Of a DNA stretch of 64,000 bases, positions 22,801 through 32,870 are shown one piece after another. Within the stretch, counting starts at the first letter, position 1, and each line of letters starts with the position of its first letter. The translations under genes were made by a program, and so were the position numbers. Source of the stretch: Lytechinus variegatus (Eukaryota > Echinodermata > Echinoidea > Temnopleuroida > Toxopneustidae); assembly GCF_018143015.1 (NCBI RefSeq), contig NC_054746.1, positions 39,248,687 through 39,312,686 on the forward strand, read 5' to 3'. A model generated the notes under the pieces. That model made no database searches and was not told the origin of the DNA. It worked only from the letters and a program-made list of their open reading frames with translations.

Positions 22801-25800
22801 CCATCGATCTGCGATTGTCCTTTAGCTTCTTTTCGGTCAGCCTCTACCATTTTGTACAGTTGATCATCTACTATTATGGCGGCCATGATGCTACTGTGAC
22901 CAAGATAAGTGAGATGCAAATACTAGGCACACTCCAACTTACCGAGTAAGATATATATGAATCTTTCTAATCGCTTCATTTTTTTTTTGTTAAACAGTAA
23001 TAGGGCATTTTTTATTCAAAATAAAACAAACTCTTGAACTTAATCCCGAGAGAATGATTATGTTGATGGCGAGGATTTATCATAATTTATGACCCATGAT
23101 TAAATATTATGATGATTTACTAAAAAAAAAGAAGTTCGAAACAAATTAAAATGTGCAGTCTCCACTTTCGCTTCTTAAGCCGATATCATGATGATTTACT
23201 AAAAAAAAAGAAGTTCGAAACAAATTAAAATGTACAGTCTCTACTTTCGCTTCTTAGCCGTATTTTTCAATAATCCTGATTTGGATGAAAGCCTACATGC
23301 CAATTCAGTAAGTTCATATACAAAATCATGCAACGTCTGTACTAATCTCTATACATTAATAATTTTTCCAATGATTTTACATCTCGCTATATCGCTGTAT
23401 ACAGTCCGAATCTCCTAGGAGGAATCCCGGGGAGGAATCTATCTACAGCGCACCAATTCCTTTGAAAATGCTAGTCAAATCAAAGTTGATGGACCGGGAC
23501 AGCATCGAAATCTCTTGACTCTGGACAACGACATATTTGCAATTAGTAAATAAAGAGGCTTTTATAGGAGATTATAATTTGTTTAACAAATTTTCGGCAT
23601 TACTCCTATTTGTTTAAGATCAGTATGCTCGATCTGTAATGAAAATCATAAGATCAGTATGCTCGATCTGTATGAAAATCATAATTCATAAGTCAGAAAA
23701 AATTGGAACCAGCGGGATTCGAACCTACCATCTACTGCTTTCCGGGCAGCGACTCAACCACCAGGCTATTCTGGTTCACGGCTTAGCCACGATGAACTGG
23801 AATTCAAATACTCTCGATCCTCGATCCTCGATCGTGGCTAAGCCGTGAACCAGAATAGCCTGGTGGTTGAGTCGCTGCCCGGAAAGCAGTAGATGGTAGG
23901 TTCGAATCCCGCTGGTTCCAATTTTTTCTGACTTATGAATTATGATTTTCATACAGATCGAGCATACTGATCTTATGATTTTCATTACAGATCGAGCATA
24001 CTGATCTTAAACAAATAGGAGTAATGCCGAAAATTTGTTAAACAAATTATAATCTCCTATAAAAGCCTCTTTATTTACTATCTATTGTCCACGGCGGACG
24101 GCATTTGAATAGTAATGAGTCAGAAAGAAGAGGATCGAGGGTATTTGAATTCCAGTTCATCGTGGCTAAGCCGTGAACCAGAATAGCCTGGTGGTTGAGT
24201 CGCTGCCCGGAAAGCAGTAGATGGCAGGTTCGAATCCCGCTGGTTCCAATTTTTTCTGACTTATGAATTATGATTTTCATACTGATCTTATGATTTTCAT
24301 TACAGATCGAGCATACTGATCTTAAACAAATAGGAGTAATGCCGAAAATTTGTTAAACAAATATTTGCAATTGTTCTTCCGCGCCAAATCTTCGGATGAT
24401 CTGCTGTTCCAGTCCACTAACTTTCGTCAAAAACCTCTCAGCTCTCAATTGCGCATTTTCAAAGGAATCGATGCGTTGTAAAGAGTTTCCGTGTATAGTA
24501 AAAGCGAAAACTCCCTATTATTGGGGGCACATCCGCATGCACATCCCCATTTTGTGCTTGTCAGAGTTTTCTGAACAAAACTGTACTCCTTTGGAGAATC
24601 CCGGATTGGTCCCTGCTTAAGTATTCATTTAAAAATTGTTAAATAGGCCTTAAAGTATTTTATCAAAGGAAACGATGCGTATAAAATTTGATCTTAAAAT
24701 CAACTACACAGTTGAAGGAATAATACGATGGCTTAATTGACAGTTACTTCCCTGTTATTTTCTTTTTATGGAAACAGGGAGAGCTTTTATCGACTTAAAA
24801 TTTGCATATATCAAATGGCTTTACTTCGCCCTGTCGTCCTGTTCATCGAGGACATCCTATGGTTGAATGAATCTTACGACACAAGTTCGGTAATGTTGCA
24901 ATCTTCTGAATATAAAACCTAAACTGTTAATGATCGGAAAATCCACACTAAACCCATTTACCATTATTTTCCTGACAACTTCGCCTTTTAATTTTTTTTT
25001 CGGATTTATTTGCGCCTCCTAAATTCTTTCCACTATCCATGCGATAAATTCTACTATCCACAAAATAAAGGTGATGGATGTGGCTGGAAAAAATAAAGCA
25101 CATTGGCAAAATCCATGTACGTTAAATCCAAATTGAAATTATTTTGAAAACTGTACGACTTGTGGATCTATTTATGAATTGGAATGAATTATAACCTTAG
25201 CATAATTACTGTCGATTTTTCCGTATGGATTTTTAAGTATTATTTTCTTTGTGTTATCATAAACGGATTTATTTAATAATTAGTCGATTCATCTCTTTAT
25301 ATTTGTCAATTTGATATAACCAAACAACAATTTACAGAGTCTACAAATAATATTGACATAATAAAGAATATCTGGGTCGTTTCTACTGAAAATGTCTGGT
25401 CTTATTTCCTCCATTAGTCAAACATTTTCACATTGATATAGACTTGCTTTTTTCCATAAAAAACGAAAATTCAGTCTTAATGAAATATGAAGATTTTTTT
25501 CAGAAAGCCTTTGTGAATAATAAACAGTTCATAATTTAAAATGATATCGAGAATCCCTGTCGTCTTTACATTAAATTCACTGCCACACATGAGTTAAAAA
25601 TTATGCAAACTAGACACAAAATTCTTTGCTAATATAATCATTATTGATGGTATATACTATTTATAATGCTAATATTGTATATGTTTTCAAAAATGTTATA
25701 TTTTTAAATATATATTTTGCACCGTTCTTCGCAACGGTAAAAAGACCAGTCCAGATTAAATCATTTGGTTAGTTGTCAATAAATAACTTGATACATTAAT

Positions 25801-27384
25801 TTTTATTTCATTTATTGATTCCTGTAACTTTTTCATGAATAAATTAAAAATTAATATACTCTGCAGAGTATCTAAGAATATATTGGATTTGTATCAAAGA
25901 GATAATTGAAAAAATGCATCTCTAGTTACAAGCAAGGAAATGAACTTGTATTTTCTATAACCTATCGACATAATGGTTGCAGGAGTTGCATAATCTTACC
26001 TTGACTGAATAACAACCCCGGAAACTCCCTTATAGGCATAAGGGGGGAATCAAGTAATAAATAATGTTGAATGAATGAGTTAACTAATAGACAGATACCA
26101 GTTACATAAATGATTAAATAAATAAGTGAATAAATAATGAAATAATGAGTTTATATATTTGATTTAATCTTAGATCACCATCAACGACGCATACGTCTAT
26201 CTTAACCTGTTCACTCTTTTATCATCTCTGGTCGCCATCATCGCCCTGATCATTCTCTTCCTCGCATCACGAGAACATCTCAGGGCTTTCTTTATCACCA
26301 TTAAATTCGTGATCGTCGGACTCGCTATGTATTTCAGTAATATTCAGATTCTTCTCTTTGATGTGCTTACATTTACTGACGTCATCAAGTGTTCCAAGCC
26401 ATTTGATTGGGAAACAAGAGGCAGTAGTAAGATTATTAATTTGGTCAATTATATTGCCTTTCTTCTAAAAGACTATTTATACCATACCCCTAAATTAAAA
26501 AGAAGAAGTGAAAAGGCACGCGGCATTATTTTCTTCCATTTTTCCAATATGTATCTTTCTCTAACATAATCGGTCATATATTAGCTCTATACAGATAACC
26601 ATGGACAATTCAATAAATCCAGTGATTGATTTTAAGTGATTAGTACAGCGGCGGCGTGATGTGGCACACATCTTAATCAGCTTCATTTTGTATCGAGGGT
26701 ATGCATCAATTTCTTTTTATTGCAACCCCCTTGTTTGTTATTTGCTTGTCAAGTTTAAACGAGCACCCCCTGTTGAAAAATCGTTTCCATATACTGCCAT
26801 GCTTTGGCATACAAGTATTAAAAAAGGTCAAATAGGCTGCATTCTACTACAATGATCGTGTTCAGAAATATAGAACAGAGTTCAATAATACATCCCTTTA
26901 CTATTTATAGACTTATTATTTTCTTACACTGCATGGGCACTTTCCATGAGATCTTATATCATTTTTAAAATTATGTATGTTAAAACCAATTCACGAAGCT
27001 GAAGATGAAAGACATTCAAACTTCTTTCTTCTACTTCCTTTTTTTCTATTTGAATATAATTTATATCAATCTCCTTACGATCTCACAGGTTGGCAATGTC
27101 TCTTTCTGATCGTCGAATCCGCGCTTCTATTCCCAATCGCTTTGAAATACTTCCGTACCAGGAATGGTAACATGGTAGGTGTACTAGAGATCCCTCGATT
27201 CAAGTTCACCAAAGCCCCTACTGATAACTTCAATCCGACATTCAACTACGAAGGCTTTTACGGAGGAACCCCTCCAGCTAACCCACAGGTTGAGAGGTTA
27301 AGAACAGGAACCAATGATAGTTTACCCCTAACTAAATCTAGAAGCTCATCCTCTATCGGATTTAATTCTTACATAACAATGTGA
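19813..27384 (+). CDS. SLC51A-like: Organic solute transporter alpha-like protein, gene 1
   Basis: Seven coding exons (19813-19867, 20343-20503, 21186-21259, 22826-22945, 24778-24889, 26174-26426, 27089-27384) join in frame to 356 codons. The product has the seven-helix layout of the OST-alpha/TMEM184 family, whose vertebrate OST-alpha members export bile acids and steroid conjugates at the basolateral membrane with an OST-beta partner. Landmarks are the TM1 region (SIITVILLVGFIES), IPR in exon 3, YYYGG in exon 4, an LKICIYQMALLRPV helix in exon 5, two helices in exon 6 and a last helix then a Tyr/Pro/Ser-rich tail in exon 7. Introns match gene 2 in position and phase. Exon 4 is 45 nt shorter than in gene 2, removing the Cys cluster. 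Exact substrate unknown. The splice model was made by hand. Confidence 0.87.
20343..20503 (+). CDS. SLC51A-like: Gene 1 exon 2
   Basis: Acceptor TTTTCATCAG and donor CCG|GTAGGT. Encodes the first transmembrane helix and the start of the second (IWMLAIYP). Nine nt shorter than gene 2 exon 2; ends in phase 0 as there. Confidence 0.88.
20896..21054. mobile_element. MITE, GGGGAGCGTTTCATGA family, in intron 2
   Basis: Begins GGGGAGCGTTTCATGAAAGG and ends GATGAAATGGTCCCC, with inner inverted segments CTTGTCGGA / TCCGACAAG. A second copy lies in reverse at 53712-53867. Confidence 0.75.
21186..21259 (+). CDS. SLC51A-like: Gene 1 exon 3
   Basis: Reads IFAVTSQMGLFIPRAVLMC then NLTAS, between TGATTAACAG and CAT|GTAAGA. 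Its 74 nt equals gene 2 exon 3. The FIPRA stretch matches the conserved IPR after the second helix of the family. It is too short to show as a long open frame; found by splice sites and homology. Confidence 0.88.
21655..22825. repeat. Intron 3 repeats, including reverse GCGAGC array
   Basis: A partial palindromic-family fragment lies near 21660-21840. Five reverse-orientation units with CTCGCGCTTCGCGCTCGC variants follow, near 21977, 22098, 22205, 22318 and 22425 (spacing about 105-120 bp). C-runs occur near 22470 and 22682. Confidence 0.65.
22826..22945 (+). CDS. SLC51A-like: Gene 1 exon 4, shortened
   Basis: With the TTTAG acceptor at 22825 the exon reads IFFSVSLYHFVQLIIYYYGG, placing 16 residues before YYGG exactly as in gene 2. 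It ends HDATVTKISEMQILGTLQLTE-like, split before the final Glu, at CCGA|GTAAGA in phase 2. A second acceptor 15 nt downstream (22840) would also keep frame but fits the paralogue less well. The segment with PLTCCCLFLP in gene 2 is absent. Confidence 0.82.
23109..23260 (+). repeat. Two-copy tandem duplication, 79-bp period
   Basis: ATGATGATTTAC plus AAGAAGTTCGAAACAAATTA plus CTTTCGCTTCTTA occurs twice with three or four differences, inside intron 4 of gene 1. Confidence 0.9.
23706..23777 (-). pseudogene. tRNA-like unit 1
   Basis: On the minus strand GAACCAG and CTGGTTC pair as a 7-bp end stem followed by CA. There is an A-box-like TAGCCTGGTGG and a perfect B box GGTTCGAATCC. The anticodon-arm equivalent is GCTGC-CCGGAAA-GCAGT, lacking the usual U before the anticodon. 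Two extra bases before the D arm and a T-stem mismatch argue against a working tRNA. A T6 run follows. Confidence 0.6.
23847..23918 (+). pseudogene. tRNA-like unit 2
   Basis: Plus-strand mirror of unit 1, with the same A and B boxes and a T6 run at 23922-23927 that could stop RNA polymerase III. Units 1 and 2 are divergent, so transcripts would run outward from the palindrome centre. Confidence 0.6.
24175..24246 (+). pseudogene. tRNA-like unit 3
   Basis: Nearly identical to unit 2, but with GGCAGGTTCGAATCC, which restores one T-stem pair relative to units 1 and 2 and may be closer to the source. T6 follows at about 24250. Confidence 0.6.
24778..24889 (+). CDS. SLC51A-like: Gene 1 exon 5
   Basis: Reads ESFYRLKICIYQMALLRPVV, then the LFIEDILWLNESYDTSS segment, between GGAAACAG and TCG|GTAATG. 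Exactly 112 nt, as in gene 2, opening in phase 2 and closing in phase 0. An N-E-S sequon lies at its end. Confidence 0.9.
24890..26173 (+). other. Gene 1 intron 5
   Basis: AT-rich, with no exon or recognisable mobile element. Ends in the acceptor TTAATCTTAG. Confidence 0.6.
26174..26426 (+). CDS. SLC51A-like: Gene 1 exon 6
   Basis: Starts ITINDAYVYLNLFTLLSSLV, covers two helices (including IIALIILFLAS and FVIVGLAMYFSNIQILL) and ends near KPFDWETRG at AGTA|GTAAGA in phase 1. Its 253 nt equals gene 2 exon 6. Confidence 0.92.
27089..27384 (+). CDS. SLC51A-like: Gene 1 exon 7 and stop
   Basis: After CTCACAG it reads WQCLFLIVESALLFPIALKY (last helix), then a cytosolic-type tail with NPTFNYEGFYGGTPP and a Ser-rich end (SRSSSSIGFNSYITM), with TGA at 27382-27384. 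The open frame extends upstream of 27089, but that part is intron. Confidence 0.92.
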
Positions 27385-27401
27385 ATTAATTTATCATTGC
27401 A

Positions 27402-27407
27402 ATTAAA
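27402..27407 (+). other. Possible poly(A) signal of gene 1
   Basis: ATTAAA 18 bases after the stop codon, just before the MITE at 27426. Very close to the stop, so either a short 3' UTR or the true end lies beyond the insertion. Confidence 0.4.
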
Positions 27408-27425
27408 CATTTATTACATTGGTTG

Positions 27426-27639
27426 CAGTGGCGTACAGATGGGGCCTTGGGGGCTCTTGCCCCCCCCCCCAATTTTCATGACCAAGGATAAAAAAAAAGA
27501 AAAGGAAAACTTAGCTTTTCATGATAAAATATCGAATTTTTTGCTCGCTCGCTTCGTTCGCTCATAATTTTTTTAAATCAATTTGGCCTGATACACCACA
27601 TCTGGCCCCTTAAAAAATATTTGACTCATTACGCCACTG
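27426..27639. mobile_element. hAT-like MITE just after gene 1
   Basis: Ends CAGTGGCGTACAGA and TTACGCCACTG. Flanks ATTGGTTG (27418-27425) and CTTGGTCG (27640-27647) agree at 6 of 8, fitting an eroded 8-bp hAT duplication. The interior has a C11 tract and TCGCTCGCTTCGTTCGCTC. Confidence 0.75.
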
Positions 27640-27647
27640 CTTGGTCG

Positions 27648-29439
27648 TAATTATATTCTTCTTATTGCTGTAATTATCATTATCATACAAAACAATAGCA
27701 GACGTTTCATATTCATAGTAAACTAAAACAGAATAACTCTGAAACAGTACTGATTATAATATTGTGAATTTACAACAAAAATAAGCTAGGTTATTGTTCA
27801 CTAAGTTTGAGTATGAACTGAGACATAATAGGCAATTTATGTCACCAACGATACGTTTAGATTTTAAATGTTATTTAAAAAATAAGAGAAGGTTATATAT
27901 ACAAGAAAGATGCCTACAATAAGTTTGGATATCAGTTGCTTTAGTGCATTTTCAAAATCAACATATCTTAATTCTTTCTGAAAGCATGATGTAACACATC
28001 CATCAAAACTTATTTAATAAATGAAAAAAAAAAACAATATTAGTTTACCATATATTATTGTATTTTACATGTATTTTGAAATAATTTCGTGTTTAAGAAA
28101 ATAGATGGAGCATTATGCCTGTTTGATTTTAATAATAATAATAATAATTACAGTTGAAATTTATATAGCGCTTAATAGTCAAAAGACTCTATGCACTTTA
28201 CAAAATATATTGGATTACTAAATTATACATTATCTCAATATCATCCATTAAACCTAAAATATGTCCTACAAATTAGAACACATTAAATAAATACATAAAA
28301 GTTACATATATAAAAACTGACAATATTTAACAACATACTTTATTGAACAATAATAACATCATTCAAGAATGAATTTTGCACTAGTTATTAAAATAATTTG
28401 TTTGCTTAGTTGGAACTTGGCCTTTGATACTGTACGAGTAACATTATAGCCCTTGAGAACGTGGAGAAAGGGGTAAATACAAGTGGGTATAATGATGAAT
28501 GCGTTATCATCTCATTTCAAGTGCTGTTTTGTACGAATTAATTATTTTCCTCTTGATTAAATCATTTCAATATATCTGTGAAGGTATGTAGGATTTATCA
28601 TTTTTTTTGGAGGGGGGGGGGGGGGGGTAAGGGGAGGTCGTTGCCAACTATAATGGGGGTAATTAATGTAATTGGTAAACAAGAGTCATAACAATTTGCT
28701 GTGTTCATAAGCAGGATAATGTTCATCAAATAAAACATTGTTCAAACAAGATGATGATAAAGTATTTGGTTAGCTTATTTGTCTCGCGCTCGAACGTATG
28801 TCCTATGTCCTATCATGCCCATTATTTATCAGTGATATCACAATAATCGTTTTATCAATCCCATTCTGACCTCACCTACATTATTCAATTAGTTCAAACA
28901 CCGCGATTGACATTGAATTTCCATTATAGTAGTGAATCAGAACCTTATATTTATACATGAAATTTGCTTTTCTCTGCATGGTGCATTTCAAATGCAAACG
29001 TTTACGAAGGAACTGAAGTTTGCAAATGAGATGACAAGTTTATCAACATATCAGCAGATGCAATCAAATGTGAGAAGTATATCATTATAATTTGGAGAAA
29101 GATGGAGAGGGTGAAACAATAGGATAAGTGGGAGAGGAAAAGAGAAAATGGGAAGAGATAAGTGTGTGTGTGATTTGGAAAAAAACGTACGTGAAAGTGA
29201 GATGTGTATGTTTTCGTTTTTGTGAGGGAAAGTGAGCGAGGGGGGAATAATACACACTAAAAACAATCTAGGTCAAATGACTTGTTAACTTGTCCCCGAG
29301 GGACCGTTATCCATCAACCACGAGTTAGCTCCAATCTTACCAAATCCATTTCAAAAAAGGCTTCATGACCAGAATCCCTTGATATCGATGGACAGGAAAG
29401 GAAGAGATGACGATACGTAGCCTTAGTCACAAAATGGCG
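27648..29439. other. Intergenic between the transporter genes
   Basis: No gene seen. A TATAGCGC-type repeat occupies about 28125-28330, a G16 run lies at 28612-28627 and a purine-rich patch lies near 29095-29245. Confidence 0.5.
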
Positions 29440-29444
29440 CATTA

Positions 29445-29850
29445 TACATTCGTAATTCCGAAGCTTCGTTATTCCGAAGGTTCGGATATTCCGAAGGTTC
29501 GTTATTCCAAATGTTCGCATTTCCGAAGGTTCGTTAGTCCGAAAACGAAATGAGGTTCGAAATTCCGAAGGTTCCATAATCCGAAAACGAAATGAGATTC
29601 GTAATTCCGAAGGTTCGTTAGTCCGAAAACGAAATGATTAACGAACCTTATTTTGTTTTCGGATTAACGAACCTTCGGAACATCGAACCTTATTTTGTTT
29701 TCGCATTATCGAACCTTCGGAATAACGCCACCGTAATGTTCAGATTAACGAACCTTTTTACGTTTTCGGATTAACGAACATCGAGGTATAGGTAATTTAC
29801 GTGTTTTGGAATAAAGAACCTTCGGAATTACGAACCTTCGGGATTACGAA
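29445..29850. repeat. Foldback cluster of TTCCGAAGGTTCG units
   Basis: The left half repeats ATTCCGAAGGTTCGTTA and GTCCGAAAACGAAATGA; the right half repeats the complement (TTAACGAACCTTCGGAA, TTATTTTGTTTTCGGATTAA). The axis is near 29636. More than a dozen unit ends are visible. Confidence 0.85.
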
Positions 29851-30499
29851 GTGTAACCCAAAATAGGATAATTTTCAAAAGGCAAAATTATGGCAAAACT
29901 GCAATTATTGTGATAATTAAGGAAATACGTTTTAATGAAAATAACAGCAGGGGCCACGAGGACTGGAGCATTCCAAAGCTTAGACAATGAAATTAAATAA
30001 TTCATTTCATGACTCCAAAATCACATGTAGACGTTGAGATGAGTACCCCCGTGATATCATATTTTATTAGTTCACTAATTCAAATTGTTCCCTACTTGCA
30101 GACTCAATTCGAACCTGGTATTTGTTAAGAGATGAAGTTTCCGGAAAAGAGTATGGATATGATTATTTGTATTTGGCTTATTTACATTGTATTTAGAATA
30201 ATAAAAATGTCAGATCCAAATCAAACCAATTTTTCTTTTATAAAAATTGGTTTAATAAAGGCATAGTTTTTATAAGTGATCTCTTTATGCCACCCCATCC
30301 AGGTTAGAAGTTAAGAGTTAGTTCTTGAATTTGAAATCTCAGCAAAAGATAGAAGAAGATACAATTTTTCTATTACAAAACATTCCTGGTCCATGGTTAG
30401 ATTGATAAAATAATCCAGGTTTAGATATCCATTCCGAAGTTAAAAAGAAATTATTAGAGAAAAGGAAAGTTAGAAGTTATGCATAAAATCAATATATTT

Positions 30500-32181
30500 T
30501 TTTTACCAATGTCTTCCTGAGAACTGTTTTTCTTTTTGGGAAGAATCTTGCCACCTAACAACAAAGTAGACTGGGAGAAAATACATTTGCTTAATTTTAA
30601 GAGTACCATTGATAGCCGCCTTAGAGCTTTTCAAGGTCTTCCATAAGACAGTCCCCCTTAATGCATTTTTATTTAAAATCAAGAGGAAAGATTCTCCAAA
30701 TTGTTCATTCTGTAAAAGAGACCCTGAAACAATATTGTACATATTTTTTTGTGTGTGATTGACCGGTTGTTAACATTGTGTGGGACGATCTTTTATCTAT
30801 AATAAACCAAAAACAACATTCGAGTATTATCATTTCCTCCTTTCTAAAGATTTGGTATTCAAGGTAATATTTTTTAACATTCATTTCCCTTGCTTTCAAA
30901 TACTTTGTTCTTTTTTGTAAATTTAATAACAAAACCCCCAATACAGTGCGTATATCAAAAAAGTTTATATACACTTTGAAAAAGCCATAGGAATTAAATA
31001 GTATTCAACATGTGGGTACATTTTTCACATATATTCTTGGGTTTGGGTCTCATCTATCCAATGAAAGTAAAAGTTATGACAGAATAATTTATACACTTGA
31101 GTGAGCACTGTTCATTTTCGTAAAGCTCGCAGAAATCTGCGCAGAAATGCTCGTTTTCACGGTGTGTCAAGGGGAAAGGGCGAAATCAAACTTACCCTGC
31201 GAAACATTTCTCATACATTTCCCTTGCACTTTTAGTCAATTGAAAAAAAGGGATACATTCAAGGATTTCGTAAAAATGTTGCCACCCAAATTAAAATTTC
31301 AGCTCTTAGTTAGCACAATTAACCTTTACCATCTGCATGTTTTGTACCAGCTGGATCTGAGGACATAACTGAATCTGAAAACAAAGTTTATATCAGACAT
31401 CTCCAGCATTTTTTAAAGTGGGTTTACATTTATTTTTTTATTTAATACTTGTTTCTCCACACTTTTCCCAAGCTTGGCAATGATTAACAAAATGAAAATC
31501 AAGCCTTAGCCATTTCATGGAAATCACAGCTCAGTTTTAAACAAATATCGTCACGATGGCCTCGGTGTGTGGAGGAGTGGGGTGGGGCGCAATGCACTCT
31601 CCGAAGTGTTTTGGGCAAGGAAACAAGATAAAAAAGGTAAAAGATATCTTCAAATCAATTTTACTAGCTAAATTCCATGTGTTCTTCATGATTAAGATCT
31701 ACTTTTAATGATCGCATAACTATTTCAAAGTTCTGCGCAAATCATTTTCACTAACTTTTCAGAAGTAAGTGGTGCTCACTCAAGCGGAAATATTTTTCGA
31801 CAGTTATATCTTCATCTGCTTGAAAGGATCTGAACCAATGTTAAAATGTTGAAAAAAATTCAGGATATTACAAATGTACAATTTTCCAGGATATTTCTAA
31901 GTGTAAACTTTAAAAAAAAAAAACGCATTGTATTTTGGAATTCAACGTTCGTATCAAAGGCTTTAAGGATATTGAATATTTGTTGGCGAAGAAACAATGG
32001 TAAATTACCTGTACATTTTAAAAAGTTGAGATTTGATATTTAATTTGTTTTATGTATCTGTTTCTACAAACTTATACATACTTACGTGCTGCTCTGCTTA
32101 ATCATGTAAATTGCTTGTCGATTTGTTTGATTTATATTGTAATGTACACTTTGATCAATAAAGATTGAAAGAAAAAAAAAA
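30500..32181 (+). pseudogene. 3' remnant of an L1/Tx1-like LINE
   Basis: Plus-strand pieces read LLNFKSTIDSRLRAFQGLP and FLFKIKRKDSPNCSFCKRDP ETILHIFF, the Cys/His zinc-binding motif found after the reverse transcriptase of many L1/Tx1-type LINEs. Stops and shifts break the frame. Beyond the mariner-like insertion the frame resumes with FNVRIKGFKDIEYLLAKK and a stop, then a UTR with AATAAA and an A run ending near 32181. The 5' boundary is uncertain. Confidence 0.75.
30942..31932. mobile_element. Mariner-like non-autonomous element, copy A
   Basis: Starts TACAGTGCGTATATCAAAAA and ends with AAGTGTAAACTTT..CGCATTGTA: inverted ends bounded by TA. About 990 bp, non-coding. Aligns over its length with 37383-38334. 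It sits inside the LINE remnant. Confidence 0.85.
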
Positions 32182-32454
32182 TAGTTCATGGAAGTGAACC
32201 ATAAATGTTTCCTTTGTTAAATGATGATATTCATACTTCTTTTTATGATTCCAAATATAATCAAAATAAAATATAGTGTAATATATATATATTTTTGGTT
32301 TAATCTTAAGATACTAAAACATAATGATTTGACAAAATTCTATGCATAAAGAAGATAATATAGAGAAGTGTAATGTGTAGAGATATATAGAGAGTATACA
32401 CTCTAAACAAAATTAAGTGCCAGTTCAGCACTTACATATACATACATAACATGT

Positions 32455-32790
32455 ACTTATATAGCGCTTTAGAAAAAATATGATCTAAGCGCTTTACAAT
32501 AAATAACTAATAATATGAATTACATTAAAGAGCACTTAAAATACGGGGACTGGTGCCTGATCTTAATGCCCTGTTCACCCAGAAGGCAATCCGGCAGGTA
32601 TAACTCACAAGGGATCTAAAAACATCAGGCCTAAGCTAAATCCTAAAAAAAAAAAACAACTTACGTATAAGAGAACTAGACATGAATATTTAAACCAATA
32701 TATAGTTACAAAAAAATCATACAAGGAGAAAAAAATTAAACGAGCAAATAAATGTGTTTCGAGCAGAGATTTACAGAAGTTCTATTATAG
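32455..32790. repeat. TATAGCGC interspersed repeat
   Basis: TTATATAGCGCTTTAGAAAA is followed by CTAAGCGCTTTACAATAAAT and AGAAGGCAATCCGGCAGG. Related heads lie at 4740 and 28155. Confidence 0.5.
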
Positions 32791-32870
32791 TGAATGCACT
32801 TTGGTGTGCTGATTTTCTAGTTCAAATTTGAATTTCTAAATCAGCAATACGAAGTGCAGTCACTATACAA

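Larger units (their letters stand above)
23545..24360. mobile_element. Insertion carrying three tRNA-like units
   Basis: Flanked on both sides by the 12-mer ATATTTGCAATT (23533-23544 and 24361-24372), a target-site duplication. The first two units form a palindrome (about 23545-24079, centre near 23815), and a third unit follows in direct orientation (about 24130-24360). Each arm holds GATCAGTATGCTCGATCTGT repeats, the tRNA-like body and AACAAATTTTCGGCATTACT or its complement. Confidence 0.85.
23431..24511. mobile_element. Foldback MITE split by an insertion
   Basis: Its two halves, 23431-23544 and 24361-24511, align in order with the reverse complement of the intact copy at 53341-53645: GACTCTGGACAACGACAT continues on the far side at CAAATCTTCGG, then TTTCAAAGGAATCGATGCG. 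The break is the 816-bp insertion at 23545-24360. Confidence 0.8.

Noticed and set aside
23847..23918. Functional tRNA gene
   Set aside because: Perfect B box and end stem, but two extra bases before the D arm, a C where the anticodon loop needs U33, a T-stem mismatch, and a GGA anticodon without the long variable arm expected of tRNA-Ser.
23639..24280. Three near-identical 69-residue frames
   Set aside because: Each is a translation of the tRNA-like unit and its flank, on alternating strands.
26977..27088. Separate gene starting at 26977
   Set aside because: The frame upstream of 27089 is intron; the acceptor CTCACAG and phase 1 join it to exon 6.
30503..30974. Two minus-strand frames of 79 and 89 residues
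   Set aside because: They are antisense to the plus-strand LINE zinc-binding region.
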